This document shows, in pieces, positions 1 through 12,067 of a stretch of DNA of 64,000 nucleotides. Every line of letters starts with the position of its first letter. Positions within the stretch are counted from its first letter, which is position 1. The translations under genes and the position numbers were made by a program. Source of the stretch: Dallia pectoralis (taxonomy: Eukaryota > Chordata > Actinopteri > Esociformes > Umbridae); NCBI GenBank assembly GCA_029465975.1, contig CM055749.1, forward strand, positions 12,365,071 through 12,429,070, written 5' to 3'. Below the pieces are notes generated by a model. That model saw nothing but the letters and a program-made list of their open reading frames with translations, had not been told where the DNA came from and did no database searches.

Positions 1-2650
1 TCCCGCGATCGTGAAAACAGAACTTATTTGTTGGGGCACAGTCATTGATCGTGACGTTGAGAATAGACCGCTGGAATATCTCAATGTCGCAATCAACTTA
101 ATATAAGTCATATTACTCTATGGCAAACCTACATCAATTTCATTACATGTCATTGCATGTCATTGCATACATCACAGCAAGTTAAACTGTCTTAGTTGTG
201 CAAACATATTTTTTGTTTAATTTCAAATATATAGTGAGATTAAAATGTGCCTCAATTCAAGCTTTTATGATGTGTAAGCCTATGCCTCTTGAGGCAGCTC
301 TAAGCTCTAATCAAACAAATCATTTGAGAGAGCAAATAGCAAAGAATAGCATGCTGCAAACTAAATCAAACAAGCTTGACATGGGTAATCTTACAGAACT
401 ACAGAAAACGTGGGGAAAACACTGAAATTCAACAAGATGCTGTGATATGGAGTTGCCCTTGCCCTTTAATGGTTTTAAAGACAATAATTCTCACTCTCTC
501 ATCCAAAGCCACTTCCAATCGTCAACGGGATAGTGCCATGGTACGATCGGGAATAGCTGTCATTAAAAGAAAACAACCAAAACAAAAAGATACAGCAAAA
601 TAGTTATTTGGTTGACGGAGGGCATATTGGATGTGAAGGACTATCAAGCTGTGACTGAAAGCTCATTTAGAAGATGGGATATCTTATTGTTCAGGCTGTT
701 CAATTCATATTCAACATTTTGGCTGATATGAGAATGCCAAAATAATCCTTATTCAAATAATCTTTGACATGGAAGAAGCATCTGTCTTGCTACATACAAC
801 TATGTAGCTTTTGTAGTTTGCAAACGCTGACTTGAAGGATTAACAAAGAAGGTTATCAAAATATTTTTAGAATAATAAAATGTATATTAGTGATTGCTTA
901 TGTTTTCTTGGGTCAGTATTAACATGGTTGTGAGTACTGAACTGTGCAATGCTTTTTTCTATTTCTTTTTGCAAAAACAGGCAGTTTCCTAGCATTGTCA
1001 TCGATTAAAAAAAATATACCCAACAGTCACAGTTTTCTGTAAACAACTCTAGTGTTGGTTCGGTATTTTGTTTTGGTTATTGTTATTCCTTCTGAAATGT
1101 GAATACCTCTCCCAGTGTCTGGGGTAAAGCCGACACTAACTGATTTTCCTCCAGGGTTCTGTCCATGCTCCTCCTGCTTCCATCCGGTTTCTTTGTGCTA
1201 GTCTTTGCAGATATCAGGCATAGCAAAAAACTATGACTCAGCCACTACCTTGTGTTGTTTTGGTCCTTATATATGTCCCTAACTTTAGATAAAATCTGGC
1301 CATTGTAATTCTTTAAAAACATGGTGTTAGGAAAACACATCCTTTGTTTCACACAAAGTTTATAAACCACCTATGTACTACCTGAATTGTGTAGTTAATG
1401 TTTGTATTTTATTGTGATCTACTAAACATTGGTGGAACTAACATTATGGTTAGGTTAAATATATCGTGGTTGGAGTAAAATTATTGCTATAAAGGATACT
1501 GACGACTAAGCACATGTGTATAAACTGTGTATGAAGAAGTTTGAGTTTAAATTTGTATGAACAACACTGATTGGCTTCCAACTTGAAAATGCTATTTCAA
1601 GAAAAAATATTTGTAAGCACAGGTTTTAAAAATGTGTAACAAGCATTAACATACTTTAACATGAGGGTAGAGTTGTTGTAACAGGCAACGAAGCGTTTGT
1701 GACTGTTGTGTGTGGTGATTAAATCCATGTGTGTGTGTGTGTGTGCGCATTTGCAACCATGTGAGTGTGAATGGTTGCGAGACCTCAGTTTCAGATGGTT
1801 AAGTTAAGTTAAGTTAATTCATTCATTCGTTCATTTCATTCTTTCATTTTTAAAGTGTGCTTTGGATTGTGTTACGGTTGCAAATTGTATTGTAAACAAC
1901 AATGATATTACCGGTATAAGCATGTATGCAACATCTTAAATGTTAAGCTTTTATCTAACTTTTATATTTTCTGTTTGATAAATGTGTTTTCATATGTGTG
2001 TGTGAGTATGTTAAACCCTGCCACGCATGGAAAACACCTTCTTGGACCTTTTAGAACTTGGTTAGAAGTGTTTTTTCATTGTGTGGTTAACATGATGAAC
2101 AATTAGCTAAAAATACCTCTATACAGTTTCTTCTGTTAAAGAAAGGCAAATCTGGTCAAATTATCGACTTGTCATGTACGTTCAAAAGAATGTTTGATTG
2201 TGTCTAAATACATTCATAGAAACGTACCACTTTTGAAGATGCTATTTAAGGCATTGGCGAGTTAATGAAAAGTTATTCTAAGACCAGATACCACAGACCT
2301 GATTCTATCACTCTGAGTAATTTCTTTGAATCTGAGGCACAGCAACATATACCTGGCAGAAACACAGCTCCGGAATGAAGAAACAAAAGTCATTAACATT
2401 ATAAACACTGATGCACCAAAATAGTATGACCACTGTTTAATTTGTGTATATTAATCTAAAGAAAGCATATTTAAATTCATGCCAATATACCATCACAATA
2501 TTTTGAATAGTGTAAACGCGATGGATACCTACATTTTGAGAATGAATTATTATTTGTTTTGAATTTGGAATTATTTTTGAACAATTTGCTGTTTTTTCTT
2601 TTTTACCTTGACATTATGCATTTGAGTTCAGTGGCAAGAACTCCTATTTA
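1..2650. other. Intergenic AT-rich DNA, no gene seen
   Basis: No reading frame here looks coding: the longest open frames are about 75 codons, have low-complexity AT-rich codon use and match no family I recognise. The only structure is a short GT microsatellite at 1728-1746, followed at 1801-1848 by short AAGTT and ATTC-type repeats. Confidence 0.6.
1728..1746. repeat. (GT)n microsatellite
   Basis: A run of GT dinucleotides ends in GCGC. Similar GT tracts occur at about 37258-37277 and 54506-54527. Confidence 0.8.
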
Positions 2651-2654
2651 AATG

Positions 2655-2723
2655 TTTTTTTTGTTGTAACAATATAAGATGTGAAAAAATCCTAGGGGGT
2701 GAATCATTTTCAGAGGCACTGTA
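2655..2723. mobile_element. Tc1-like transposon end (relic)
   Basis: The stretch ends in AGGGGGTGAATCATTTTCAG followed by AGGCACTGTA. This resembles the terminal inverted repeat of a common fish Tc1-like family whose end reads roughly 'ggggtgaatacttttgcaaggcactgta'. Only this end is recognisable, so it is a truncated, non-coding relic. Confidence 0.5.
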
Positions 2724-5345
2724 TACAATCCATTGTAAGCAACCATCTTTAGGACAATCTGTTACATACTGTATAAGACTTTTTGCTTACATTTCTATAG
2801 CTTTCCTTGAAGTAATAGGAGTATCTGTTTTGTGTGAAGAGAATATTTTCTTTCTTTCTCAGGTCAACTTCCTCAAGCCTCAAAAAAACAAACAACCAAC
2901 TCTCTGGAAATTTGGTCTTTTGATGATTAACAGGCAGAGATTGACATAGATTACCATCAACCATCTGTAGATGTATCACAAAACAGTGTATATTCTTGGT
3001 TTTACCATATCAGTATTACACTGTTATTTGTGAATTAACACATTAAATCATATGACGTGTATATTTAGCTCTGTGCTAGCAGTGCGGGCAATGGTGGACA
3101 TTCAAGGATGACTGTGCTAGTCAGTGTTACAGTAAAGTTGAACACAAACATTTTTGATTTTACATACTTTTAACATTGCATATTAATTTTTAAAAACTAT
3201 CAATGAAATTGTCTCCAACAAATTAAAAATTTTCAATGGTTATAGCGCCACCATCTGGCCGAATTTGGAAATGCTGGATCGTATGTGAAGACACATTCAT
3301 TTTGTAGATGCTGGATCTCTATGGCAAGCTGCTTAATTCGGCAACATTTGACATAATCGGGCCAATGTCGTCTGTTCTAATGGACCTGTTAAAAGTATTA
3401 CACTTTACAATGAATACGGAAATATTGGGAAGCTAGGATTAAATATCTCAGAATGGCCTATGTGCCCAGCTCTGGAATTGAAGATACTTGACTTACCTGT
3501 AACAGGCAAAAAAAGCCAAACCTGATTGCTATAAGGACCATAATTTCTCTGGCTGCTTAATGTTCTGTATATGCTGTCATAATTTATATGAAATACCTGT
3601 TGTTATATGGCTCAGAATGTACTTTTTACATTTATAAACAGCATGTTCTGCGCTCTTAACATAGCAAATCCACATTCATAGAGGGCATAGATAACTCTGC
3701 ATTAAAACTTACAGTCATCAAAATATCTTGTCCATGATGTTAACGAACATACAATTGTTGTTTTTCCACTTTAAACGATTGAGAACAAGTTTCAGATTTT
3801 CTGCGGTTATGTTAGACTTCCTCACACTTTCTTTTAGGAAAAATGGAATGACCATCAGTGAACCCATACATCAACTTTATATCTGGATAAAAATTATGGC
3901 AGTGAGTAAATGACCGACAAAGTGGTTCGATAATTGTAGCCATTATGCAAGGCTAACTCCCTGAGTATTAGTGTTCTTCTCAGGGTTTTCCTTTGACAAT
4001 CTTTATTCATTTGTCATGACCTTGTATTATTTTACTCTCCTGGGTATTGTTTTCTCTTGGCTTATAGATGGAATTGTTCAGGTTACAGACCCGAATCATG
4101 AAATAAATTCAGGTTTTCTTGCCGACACCTCAATAATTGACAGCAGGACAACGGAGTAGTGATGGCAAAGTCTGGAGGTACATGTACCCTAACAAACCTG
4201 TCAGAACTGTCACATTCAGTCTCACTCTGTCAACAACAAATAATTTGCTCTATCTTCATTATCTGTGGAATAGCAAAGGCCCCCTAACTAAGTTACACTA
4301 AGGTGAAATAGTTTTTATGCATATTAATTTCATCTATAATTATACGCTTTTTCTTTGGATTTGTTTTAAGCTTTACTTTATGCCTAAGCACTCACTTACA
4401 GACTTCAGAAATAACTCACTAATTTGAATCATATAGTCTCTTAACATCTGACATTTATCTGACACTATAGTTTTATAAAATGGGCTAAAATAAAACATTT
4501 AGCTGATAACGGTGAGAATACTTTTCCATTCTGTATTTAAATGTAACTGAGTAAATCAAGCAATAAGTGAATAAAGTGTTTATTGAGACTAGTTAAGGCA
4601 GCTACTTTATCATGCTTCACGTGGGTAGCAAATAGAAAAACATGACGGGGTTATTAAAACGTAATGAAGTGTAGCGTGACCTTTCCTTTGGAATTAATAA
4701 GTCCAGAGAGAAGACTGCCTAATCAAAGCAAAGCAGAGAAAGATGCATAGTTAATGTTCCATGTCCAACAAACATGCTGTGAAAAATATGAAAGCTTTTA
4801 CAAACTGTAACCCTAATTTATGAGGGTGATCAATAATGGTGAAATTATTTAATTAAAATGCTCAAGAAGGGATATACAATGTCTCATTATGCCCTGCTTA
4901 TGCTAACTCAAAATCACCATAGTCACAGAACCTTCCCAAAAATCCCCCCCACCAAAAACAATGGTTTCCTTGGTACCAAGTTACTTTGATGTTTATACCA
5001 TGTTGAAGCCATACTAAAGAACGCATCCCAAAAATAGCACACAACGAGCATCACCAACAGTGTACCAATAGCATAACTTCATTATCAGCCGTAGCAGACC
5101 AAATACCCCAGCAGAATCTGCAACACACCCGCTGAGTTGAAGAAAAAACGTGAGAGACGAGGAATAGTTCCCCAAGTGAAAGCTGGTTTTGACTCAGAAC
5201 TGATCAGACGGATGTTGCCACGAGGACTTTATAGAAAAGCCAGAAGCACTTGGAAAACATGGTCCTTTTTATCAAAATAATCCCAAATCTCCATGTTTAA
5301 TAGGACAGATGTAAGTAATATTAAATCGGGACTGTTACAGCAGAA
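2724..5345. other. Intergenic, nothing definite
   Basis: AT-rich sequence with no convincing coding region. An acceptor-like tract before 3839 and a donor-like GTGAGT near 3902 bracket a short open stretch, but the encoded peptide matches nothing I know. Confidence 0.5.
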
Positions 5346-5421
5346 TCAAACCACTTCGTCAGGGACTTTCATCAGTGCGTGCATCCGCGCCCACAGGTTC
5401 AGGAACAGCTGGCTGGTGGCT
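5346..5421 (-). CDS. Possible last coding exon of an unidentified gene
   Basis: On the minus strand a strong pyrimidine tract (CCCCATCTCCCTCTGCTCAG) is followed by 76 bases that stay open in one frame for 24 codons and end in TGA. The peptide contains SQLFLNLWARMHALMK and ends VPDEVV. It is GC-rich and amphipathic in an AT-rich neighbourhood, as expected of a terminal exon; the other two frames are closed. A possible poly(A) signal (AATAAA on the minus strand) lies at about 4577-4582. I do not recognise the protein and found no upstream partner exons, which should lie at higher coordinates. It could be a solitary relic or a chance frame. Confidence 0.33.
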
Positions 5422-6441
5422 CTGAGCAGAGGGAGATGGGGCGTGCAGCAACATCGTAACATACACGAAACCTTTTGCTCAACAAAAACACATGTAATCA
5501 GGATAGATGGAGTGTACTCAGAACGAGCCTCACTAGGAGTGGAGACTGGGGCGAGAAACAGATGTCAGAGTGTGTGGCAGCTTGCTATGCATTCAAATAG
5601 CTTGGAAAACTCACACTGTCATATCACATACTGTCGTGGTCAGAAGACTAAGTGATGACGACTGCGATGCTTTTTTTACATTCAAACCATACTTCTTAAA
5701 AACCAAAACAAATACATATACTAATGTAGAAGTTCTAATTAAAGAGCATACTACATCAACACGTTTTAGCCGATTGTCTTTTTATAAACTGGAAAAGGAA
5801 CTGAAGTATCCATCATTGAAAGATTACTATAGGTAAAGTTAAAAATGTTACATTTATAATATTTGCCTTAAAACTGTCCTCACGGGAACATTTTGAGCAC
5901 TGTTACAGTATTTTAAAACTCTGAACTAGAAGCTATTCAAAGCATTAAGAGGGTATACAGAAATGTTATGCAGTGAAAGGTTATTTCATAATCCTGTGTG
6001 GTTCTCACCATAAGGGTACCTAAAGTGCACAGTGTCAAATCTTGATTAGTTTTTATGGAGCTTGATTCGTTTTTTACAACAGCAGTTGTCACGGGCATGT
6101 ACAGAAGCCTAGTCTAAAACCCAAATGAGCAAGCAAAAAACAAAATTACCACAGCTACAAAAATGTCCTGGTAGGGCCAGAAGTTATGTAGAAACGGATG
6201 TGTTTTAGTATCTGGAACCCAGTGTATGCAAATTACTTTCCTTTTATCAATCAAATGTAAATTAAAGTTGTAAAAGATCCCTTTAATTTATGTTTTAATG
6301 TGCCTTAAGGTGTAATAATACACACTTTGAACAAGCCACACACGACTACCAAGTTATTGAGAAACCAGTAGTAGAAACTTTGCAATCCTAAAAAAAGTTG
6401 AATGGTTTGTGTGCTAGGATGAGTAATCCAATACTAACCAA
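5422..6441. other. Intergenic, nothing recognised
   Basis: The open frames at 5293-5836 are mainly the reverse of the possible exon plus AT-rich extension. No repeat family or conserved coding pattern was recognised. Confidence 0.45.
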
Positions 6442-6762
6442 ACACTATGTAATCCAACACTATGTAATCCAACACTATGTAATCCAACACTATGTAACCC
6501 AACATTATGTAATCCAACACTATTTAATCCAACACTCTGTAATCCAACACTATGTAACCCAACACTATGTAATCCAACACTATGTAATCCAACAGTATGT
6601 AATTCAACACTATGTAATCCAACACTATTTATTCCAACACTATTTAATCCAACACTCTGTAATCCAACACTATGTAACCCAACAATCTGTAATCCAACAC
6701 TATGTAATCCAACGCTATGTAATCCAACACTATGTAATCCAACACTATGTAATCCAACACTT
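6442..6762. repeat. 15-bp minisatellite, about 21 copies
   Basis: Tandem units of the form CACTATGTAATCCAA differ by single substitutions (TATGTAACC, TCTGTAATCC, TATTTAATCC). Because 15 is divisible by 3, the array reads as an open frame repeating the pentapeptide YVIQH. This is a by-product of the period, not evidence of a protein. Confidence 0.95.
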
Positions 6763-7144
6763 TGATAAGTAACTTTGGACTTTAAACTAAGTTAGTCCAT
6801 TAGTCCATCATGCACTGGCAAAAATGCCCTCTCTGTCTTGTCTGCATTAGCATTCTCTGTCTTTTTTAAATATTAAAGCAACTAGCATTGCAAACACGAC
6901 ATAGATACTGTAAGTAGAAAATTAAGAAAGTCATTGAATGCACACTGTTCCAACTCAAACTTTGTACAATGATTTCAATCAGAACATGGTCTATTCCATT
7001 TTGTTGTTTTTGTTGGTAGCTCTCAGCTATAAAGACATCAAGTCATTGTTTAAGACGTAACACCTTATGACTATCTCATGTTGAAGAAAATGAATAAAGC
7101 ATACAGGTATACATAATGTGATGCACAATGGTAGAACATTCTCC

Positions 7145-8340
7145 ATAATAGGGTCGGAATCTAGGAAGAAACTTTGACAGGAGCTGAACTATTTCATTTA
7201 AACCTTTTTAATGAACCTTTATTTTAGCAGGGGGATATCATGCTGAGAAAAAATATACATTTTTCAGATGAGCCCTACGTCAATACATGTAGTACATCGT
7301 ACAAAGTATTAAAAAAAACAGAAATACATGAACGCACTAGTCTCAACACACGTAGACACATGGAGATTTTCCTCTAACATCATTTTGAATTCCCAAGAGG
7401 CATCAACTCTTTCAATTTCAAATGATCTCGCAAATTATTCCAAATGCGAGGTGAGGAAAAAGCTAAAAGTAGATCTAGGTAACTCGGTGGAGAGTGAAGA
7501 GATCTCTAGAGGTAACCACGCCTGAAAACGTGTCAGATAACTTGTATTTCTATATGACAGTATTGTGTGGTGGTAATTGTACAGGAAAGCCATAAAAACA
7601 AAACTTGTGAAAAGAATGAATCATGAAGTGTGACTTCAAAGAGGCCACACCCCCCTCCTGCTATAAGGAGCAATGACGTGCACTGAAACAATCACAATCG
7701 GTAACTAAGCGTAGTGCGCTACGATACACTATGTTGCAAGGTAAGAAAACAGAAAAAATATCACTGCACCTCATGGATGTGCACCCGACAAATCTGCAGC
7801 AACTGCGTGGTGTTATGTCGAAAATGTCAAAATCTGTGATGAATGTTTCCAGCACTTCTATGGCATAAAAAACGAAGGCAGTTACACCTCGCTAGTTACT
7901 AGAGCAAGGTGTACTTAAGATGTGGCTTGTAAATGTATTTCTATTTAGAACGGCAAATTCTATCCCAAAGTCTCTCAAATGCTAATCTACATGCTTTTTA
8001 AAGGAAGCATGTATACAGAGTCACATTCAATATATCCAGCATCAAGGTGAACCCAGCCGAAATTTACAGGCACCTTTTTAGATTTAGAAAAAAAACATTT
8101 TAGAATTAAACAAACAACTTCAACTTCCAAAATGAAGACATCACTTCTGGGCATTACATGGACACCGTAGCCCAGAAAGAAGTAATCCTTGGAAGGAATA
8201 GCATAAAACATAGCGTCATCTGCAAATAGAAGCCGGTTACAACCTTCAACGGATTGACCATTATCATTAATGTAAAGGTAAATTAAATTGGGCCAAGAAT
8301 CAATCCTTGTTGCACTCACTTCAATGTAAACAAACAACTT
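7145..8340 (-). mobile_element. Decayed LINE fragment (RT box and 3' region), minus strand
   Basis: At about 8337-8195 the minus strand reads LIYLYINDNGQSVEGC followed by LLFADDAMFY. This resembles the reverse-transcriptase block of vertebrate LINEs (L-Y-I-N-D ... [YF]ADD). Sequence toward 7145 (a 'ttttaatgaacctttatttt' type tract) looks like a fish LINE 3' region. The copy lacks the endonuclease and most of RT, and has stops and frame breaks. The clade is uncertain. Confidence 0.42.
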
Positions 8341-9549
8341 TCAGTAGTGTCCAACAGCTCTTTTGGCTGTGACGAGTGAAGATTGTATGAGCACATGACC
8401 TTTTAGGGCCACATAAATGTAGGTTTAGGTTTAGGTTAGATAGGAGATCATAGACATACTTGAAATGTTACATTAGCGGATGCATGTTTCAATAATGTAT
8501 GTGTTGTTGTAAAGTGCATCAAAACATTTCCTGAAAAACCAAACTTTTTTCCATCCCCTAAAATCAATCGATAGAATGCATGCAAGTGCAATGCATGCTC
8601 CTGGCATATTGCATATTGCATACATATTGGTAATTTTATCTGCTGAAATGGCAACCTTGCTTGTTGTCTGTAAGATATGAGTGCATGGCATAAACATCAT
8701 ATTTGTTCTATTGGCCTTAATCCTTCTCCCTTTCATACTTGCAAAATGCCCTGACTGCATAAGCATAGACACTTTGATCCACAACGTAACCAATCCACTC
8801 TGACATCTCGATTAATCTAACCCGAATAACGTAAGTGTGGAGCGTCAGTCAACTGTAAATGCTTTTAGCACACTTGTGATAATATCTGCAAGTTTTGATA
8901 GAAGACTTAATTTAATTAAATATGCTTTGGTGTCAATGTCTAAATCAAAGAGAGCATTTGAAATACAGTTTTCCCTTTAAGGGATACATTTGTAGAGAGA
9001 ATATGAAATATAAACATGCATTGAGTGAGCTCTTTGAGCGTGACAGCTTACTATATCTGGACATCTCAATCTTCCTCACAGAAACTGCATCCATGTAAAC
9101 TAATGTGTCATGTTTCTAATCATGGTATTCTGGCAACTTGTCTTGATCCACTCAATCTCGTGTTTCAGATTCCAAGTGAACGACACATTGCACCAACCAG
9201 TTGTTCTAAAATGACGTGCTAAACCATGAGATTTTTTTCAAGATAATATTTCACAGTTAGTGGAATCTGCATAATTTTTTGCAGTTATCATAACTTTGGT
9301 CATTTATCACTTCTTATACATATTTGTACTTACAAGTATTTATATACATGAATTATACATTGATGAGCCAAAACATTATTGTCAGCAAAGCGAACAATTT
9401 TGGTCATCTTCTAACAAGGGCACATGTCAAGTTCTGGCTAGATAACTTGATAAGCGAACAATCAGTTCTCGTTGTCAATGGGCTAAATGCTGGAGAAATG
9501 GACAGGAGAAAAAACCTGAATAACTTTGACAAGGGCTGCTGATCAGTAC

Positions 9550-10478
9550 TAGGGCTGGGCGGTATGACCTAAAATATATATCACAGTATAATTTGAAGCA
9601 CGAACAGTAACGATATATATTACATTTAATTTCAATTTAAATGCATCCAAAGGCCTGAAGCACTGGTATGGCTACTGCATGTCAGCTATGACTATTAACT
9701 TAACTGTATTACTAATACATACAAATTACACATTTCCCAGAGTACAGACAGACACAAGGTATTTTAAGAGCATATATTTAGCAAAAACATCTATCATTTA
9801 AAAACATTTATAAAATTTAAGTATATCGATCTGCACAAAGTGAGCACAGCAGGAGATAAGACGTTCAATTACAGCAGGACAGGAGGCTTCTTTCTCCTCA
9901 CCAATTGAACACAAGAAAACAGTAATGGCATTTGTTATGTCGGCCCACCGCTGACTATTTTTGTCATAATGACAGCCTTTGGAAAAAAGACTGATAAAGT
10001 GATGTCTAATTTGCAGGGCTTCAGTTGTTTGCTCGTTTGCAGAGGCCGCATTGTTTTGGTTTCCTCATATTCCCGAACGTGTTTTGCTTTGAGGTGATAG
10101 AACAGATTGCTTCTGTTACCACCTTTCACAACCGCTGTTATCTGACATACTTTGCAGATTACCGTTTTCTAGTCTCTGTCTGACTTTTTAAACATGAATC
10201 ATGTCTAAATAATTGAAGTAGCACTGGTCTGTTGGACCAACTCCTTTTCATTGTGGGCAGCGCTTTCAGACATTTATTTTGTTTATTTAGAACAAGTCTG
10301 TATGGGATCTCACGTTATCCAGATGATTCGCTGGCGTTGGCTAATGAAGACTTAGCCTAACTCAATGCTTCTTTCCGGAAGGCTCTACCGTGGTAAGCAC
10401 GGCGTAGTCAAAAAAATCCATACCGTAAGCCAAATTCATACTGGTAAATGTTTTAACCTTTCATCCCGTCCACTCCTA
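9550..10478 (-). mobile_element. hAT-type transposon nested in the Tc1-like element
   Basis: The left terminus is TAGGGCTGGGCGGTATGA and the right terminus TCATCCCGTCCACTCCTA. The right one is an imperfect inverted copy of the left (14 of 18 positions). The flanking octamers ATCAGTAC and GTGAGAAC agree at 5 of 8 positions, a plausible decayed 8-bp target duplication. The interior carries a BED-finger remnant on the minus strand. About 0.93 kb, too short for a full transposase, so an internally deleted copy. Confidence 0.65.
9935..10163 (-). pseudogene. hAT transposase BED zinc-finger remnant
   Basis: The minus strand reads ICKVC, then about 14 residues, then SNLFYHLKAKH, then EYEE. This is the C-x2-C ... 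H-x4-H arrangement of the BED finger that begins hAT transposases and binds the element's ends. The frame stays open for a further 40 or so residues without recognisable catalytic motifs. No RNaseH-like core is present, so this is a broken gene inside the nested hAT element. Confidence 0.6.
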
Positions 10479-10957
10479 GTGAGAACCTACCTAACCTGAC
10501 AGTTCTCAGAGGAACGACAAAGCAGAAACCGACAAGGGGTTGTTGGGTGCCCAAGGATCATCGATGCGCTAGGCTATCAAAAGCTATCCTGCCTGGTCCG
10601 AACCAACAGAAAGTCTAATGTGTCACGGGAACATAATAAAGGGGTCAAGGTGTTACCCTGGCCTTCATATTCTCTGTCCGATTTAACATCTGTGCAATGT
10701 GCTGGGCCAACATCTCTTATCCACGGCGGCTCTACGCCGTAATGAATAGGACCTGAAGCATCTGCTGCTAATGTCTCCGTGCCCGATATGACAGGGATCC
10801 TCCAGGGGTCTTGTATTGTCCCATCCTCATCAGGGGGCATAGAGGGCTAACAGCATATTAGGCCGTTTTTTTTTAACCTTTAAATAGAAATGGTCATAAA
10901 CGGCTAACTTGATTATGTTCAGTATATCAAAATAAAATGTGTACAATTACATTTGCT

Positions 10958-10971
10958 ATCAACATATCCCC
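10958..10971. repeat. Left 14-bp target-site duplication of the LINE
   Basis: ATCAACATATCCCC is repeated exactly at 14988-15001, on the other side of the LINE. Confidence 0.85.
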
Positions 10972-11377
10972 CTCCCCGGGAATCATCACCTTAACGTGGT
11001 GGAGAGGTTTGTGTGCCCCTATGAACCTGAGGGCTGGGTTGTCTGGAGCTTCATGCTCCTGGTAGGGTTTCCCAAGGCAAAGTGGTCTCAGGCGAGGGGC
11101 CAGACTAAGAATGGTTCACCAAGACCCCATGAAAGATAGAGGGAAAAGGAGCGAGACCCTGCCTGGAGGAAGCCCAGGGCCCTCGTCTGGAGCCAGGCCC
11201 AGACGGCGGGCTCGAAAGCGAGCGTCTGGTGGCCGGGTTTGCCACGGAGCCCGGCCGGGCACAGCCCGAACGAGATACGTGGCATCTCTCTCCTCTCCAT
11301 CCTGTGGGCCCACCACTCACAGGAACAACCGCAGGGGTCGGGTGCGCTGTCATATGGGTGGCAGTGAAGGTGGGGGG

Positions 11378-12027
11378 TGTTATGGAATTTTATGATCACT
11401 CAAGAAGTTTATTAACATGTAAGTCCTATAGATGTTGTTTAGGCCAAAAGGCACAGAGGAAAGGAATGTTTAGGATAAGTTTCATGATAGGAGACATCTG
11501 TCTATTGACCTATTGACCTCTAGAAAGGTCCTGGGGAGGAAATAGATGTCACTAAGTAACTTTGCGGTGCCGGCCTGGCTGGTAGGAATTGTAACTGACC
11601 TCCCTTGACTTGACTGGGGAGTGACCCTCGGGTTTTCCTGACAGCTCCATATGTCATGTTTATTATCCTATAGTTTGGTGAGATCTTCTAAGGACCTCGT
11701 CTGTTCTCCATCATCTCTGTTTAGGTTGGTGTGTCAATGAGTGTGCGTAACTTCATTCCTTTAAATACCCCTGCAGAAGTTGTAATCATTAGGTCAGTCT
11801 GATCCAGCACAGGTTATTGTCCTGTTGTCTGATGAAGACTTTCCTCAAACCTATTCTTTAAGCTTGCTATAGGGATTGATCTGATCAATGCAAAAGCTTA
11901 AACCTGTATTTGAGAAATGGTTTCTTACTTGCAATTAAACCTGTTAAAAGTGTCAAACTGTAACATACTCTCGTGCGTCTTACTTTAAGTTCAAATTCAG
12001 CGATTAAAGTCTAAAATTTCCACGACA
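11378..12027. mobile_element. Solo LTR inserted in the LINE
   Basis: This 650-bp segment interrupts the LINE 5' region between 'GGCAGTGAAGG...' and 'TCTCGACGG...'. It begins TGTTATGGAATTTT and ends AAAATTTCCACGACA, the TG...CA ends typical of LTRs with a short imperfect inverted repeat, and is flanked by GGGG on both sides (11374-11377 and 12028-12031). A TTTAAATA box lies near 11760 and ATTAAA near 11935, consistent with promoter and poly(A) elements. No internal coding region is present, so it is the product of LTR-LTR recombination. It may come from an endogenous retrovirus or a Gypsy-type element; the sequence alone does not decide. Confidence 0.7.
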
Positions 12028-12067
12028 GGGGTCTCGACGGATCAGACCCGGGCGGCAGAAGCTTGCT

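Larger units (their letters stand above)
9356..10924 (+). mobile_element. Tc1-like DNA transposon, decayed and split by a hAT insertion
   Basis: The left end reads TACATTGATGAGCCAAAACA and the right end returns as TGGTCATAAACGG ... TTCAGTA, as in fish Tc1-like elements whose ends read 'gatcagccaaaacattatgacc'. After the left end come the transposase N-terminal words (9480-9540, ...NNFDKG...). Beyond the hAT insert the homology resumes at about 10487 and runs to about 10840, with remnants of the middle and C-terminal transposase (the 'KVLPWPS' stretch near 10640-10660), an internal deletion and several stops. The adjacent TA at 9354-9355 fits Tc1 target choice. It cannot encode an active enzyme. 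Confidence 0.65.

Noticed and set aside
3839..3902. Possible exon (pyrimidine tract, 60-base open stretch, GTGAGT)
   Set aside because: The peptide is not recognisable, AT-rich sequence gives many such chance combinations, and no partner exons were found.
6398..6772. 124-codon frame repeating YVIQH
   Set aside because: By-product of a 15-bp repeat without stops; no promoter, splice or family support.
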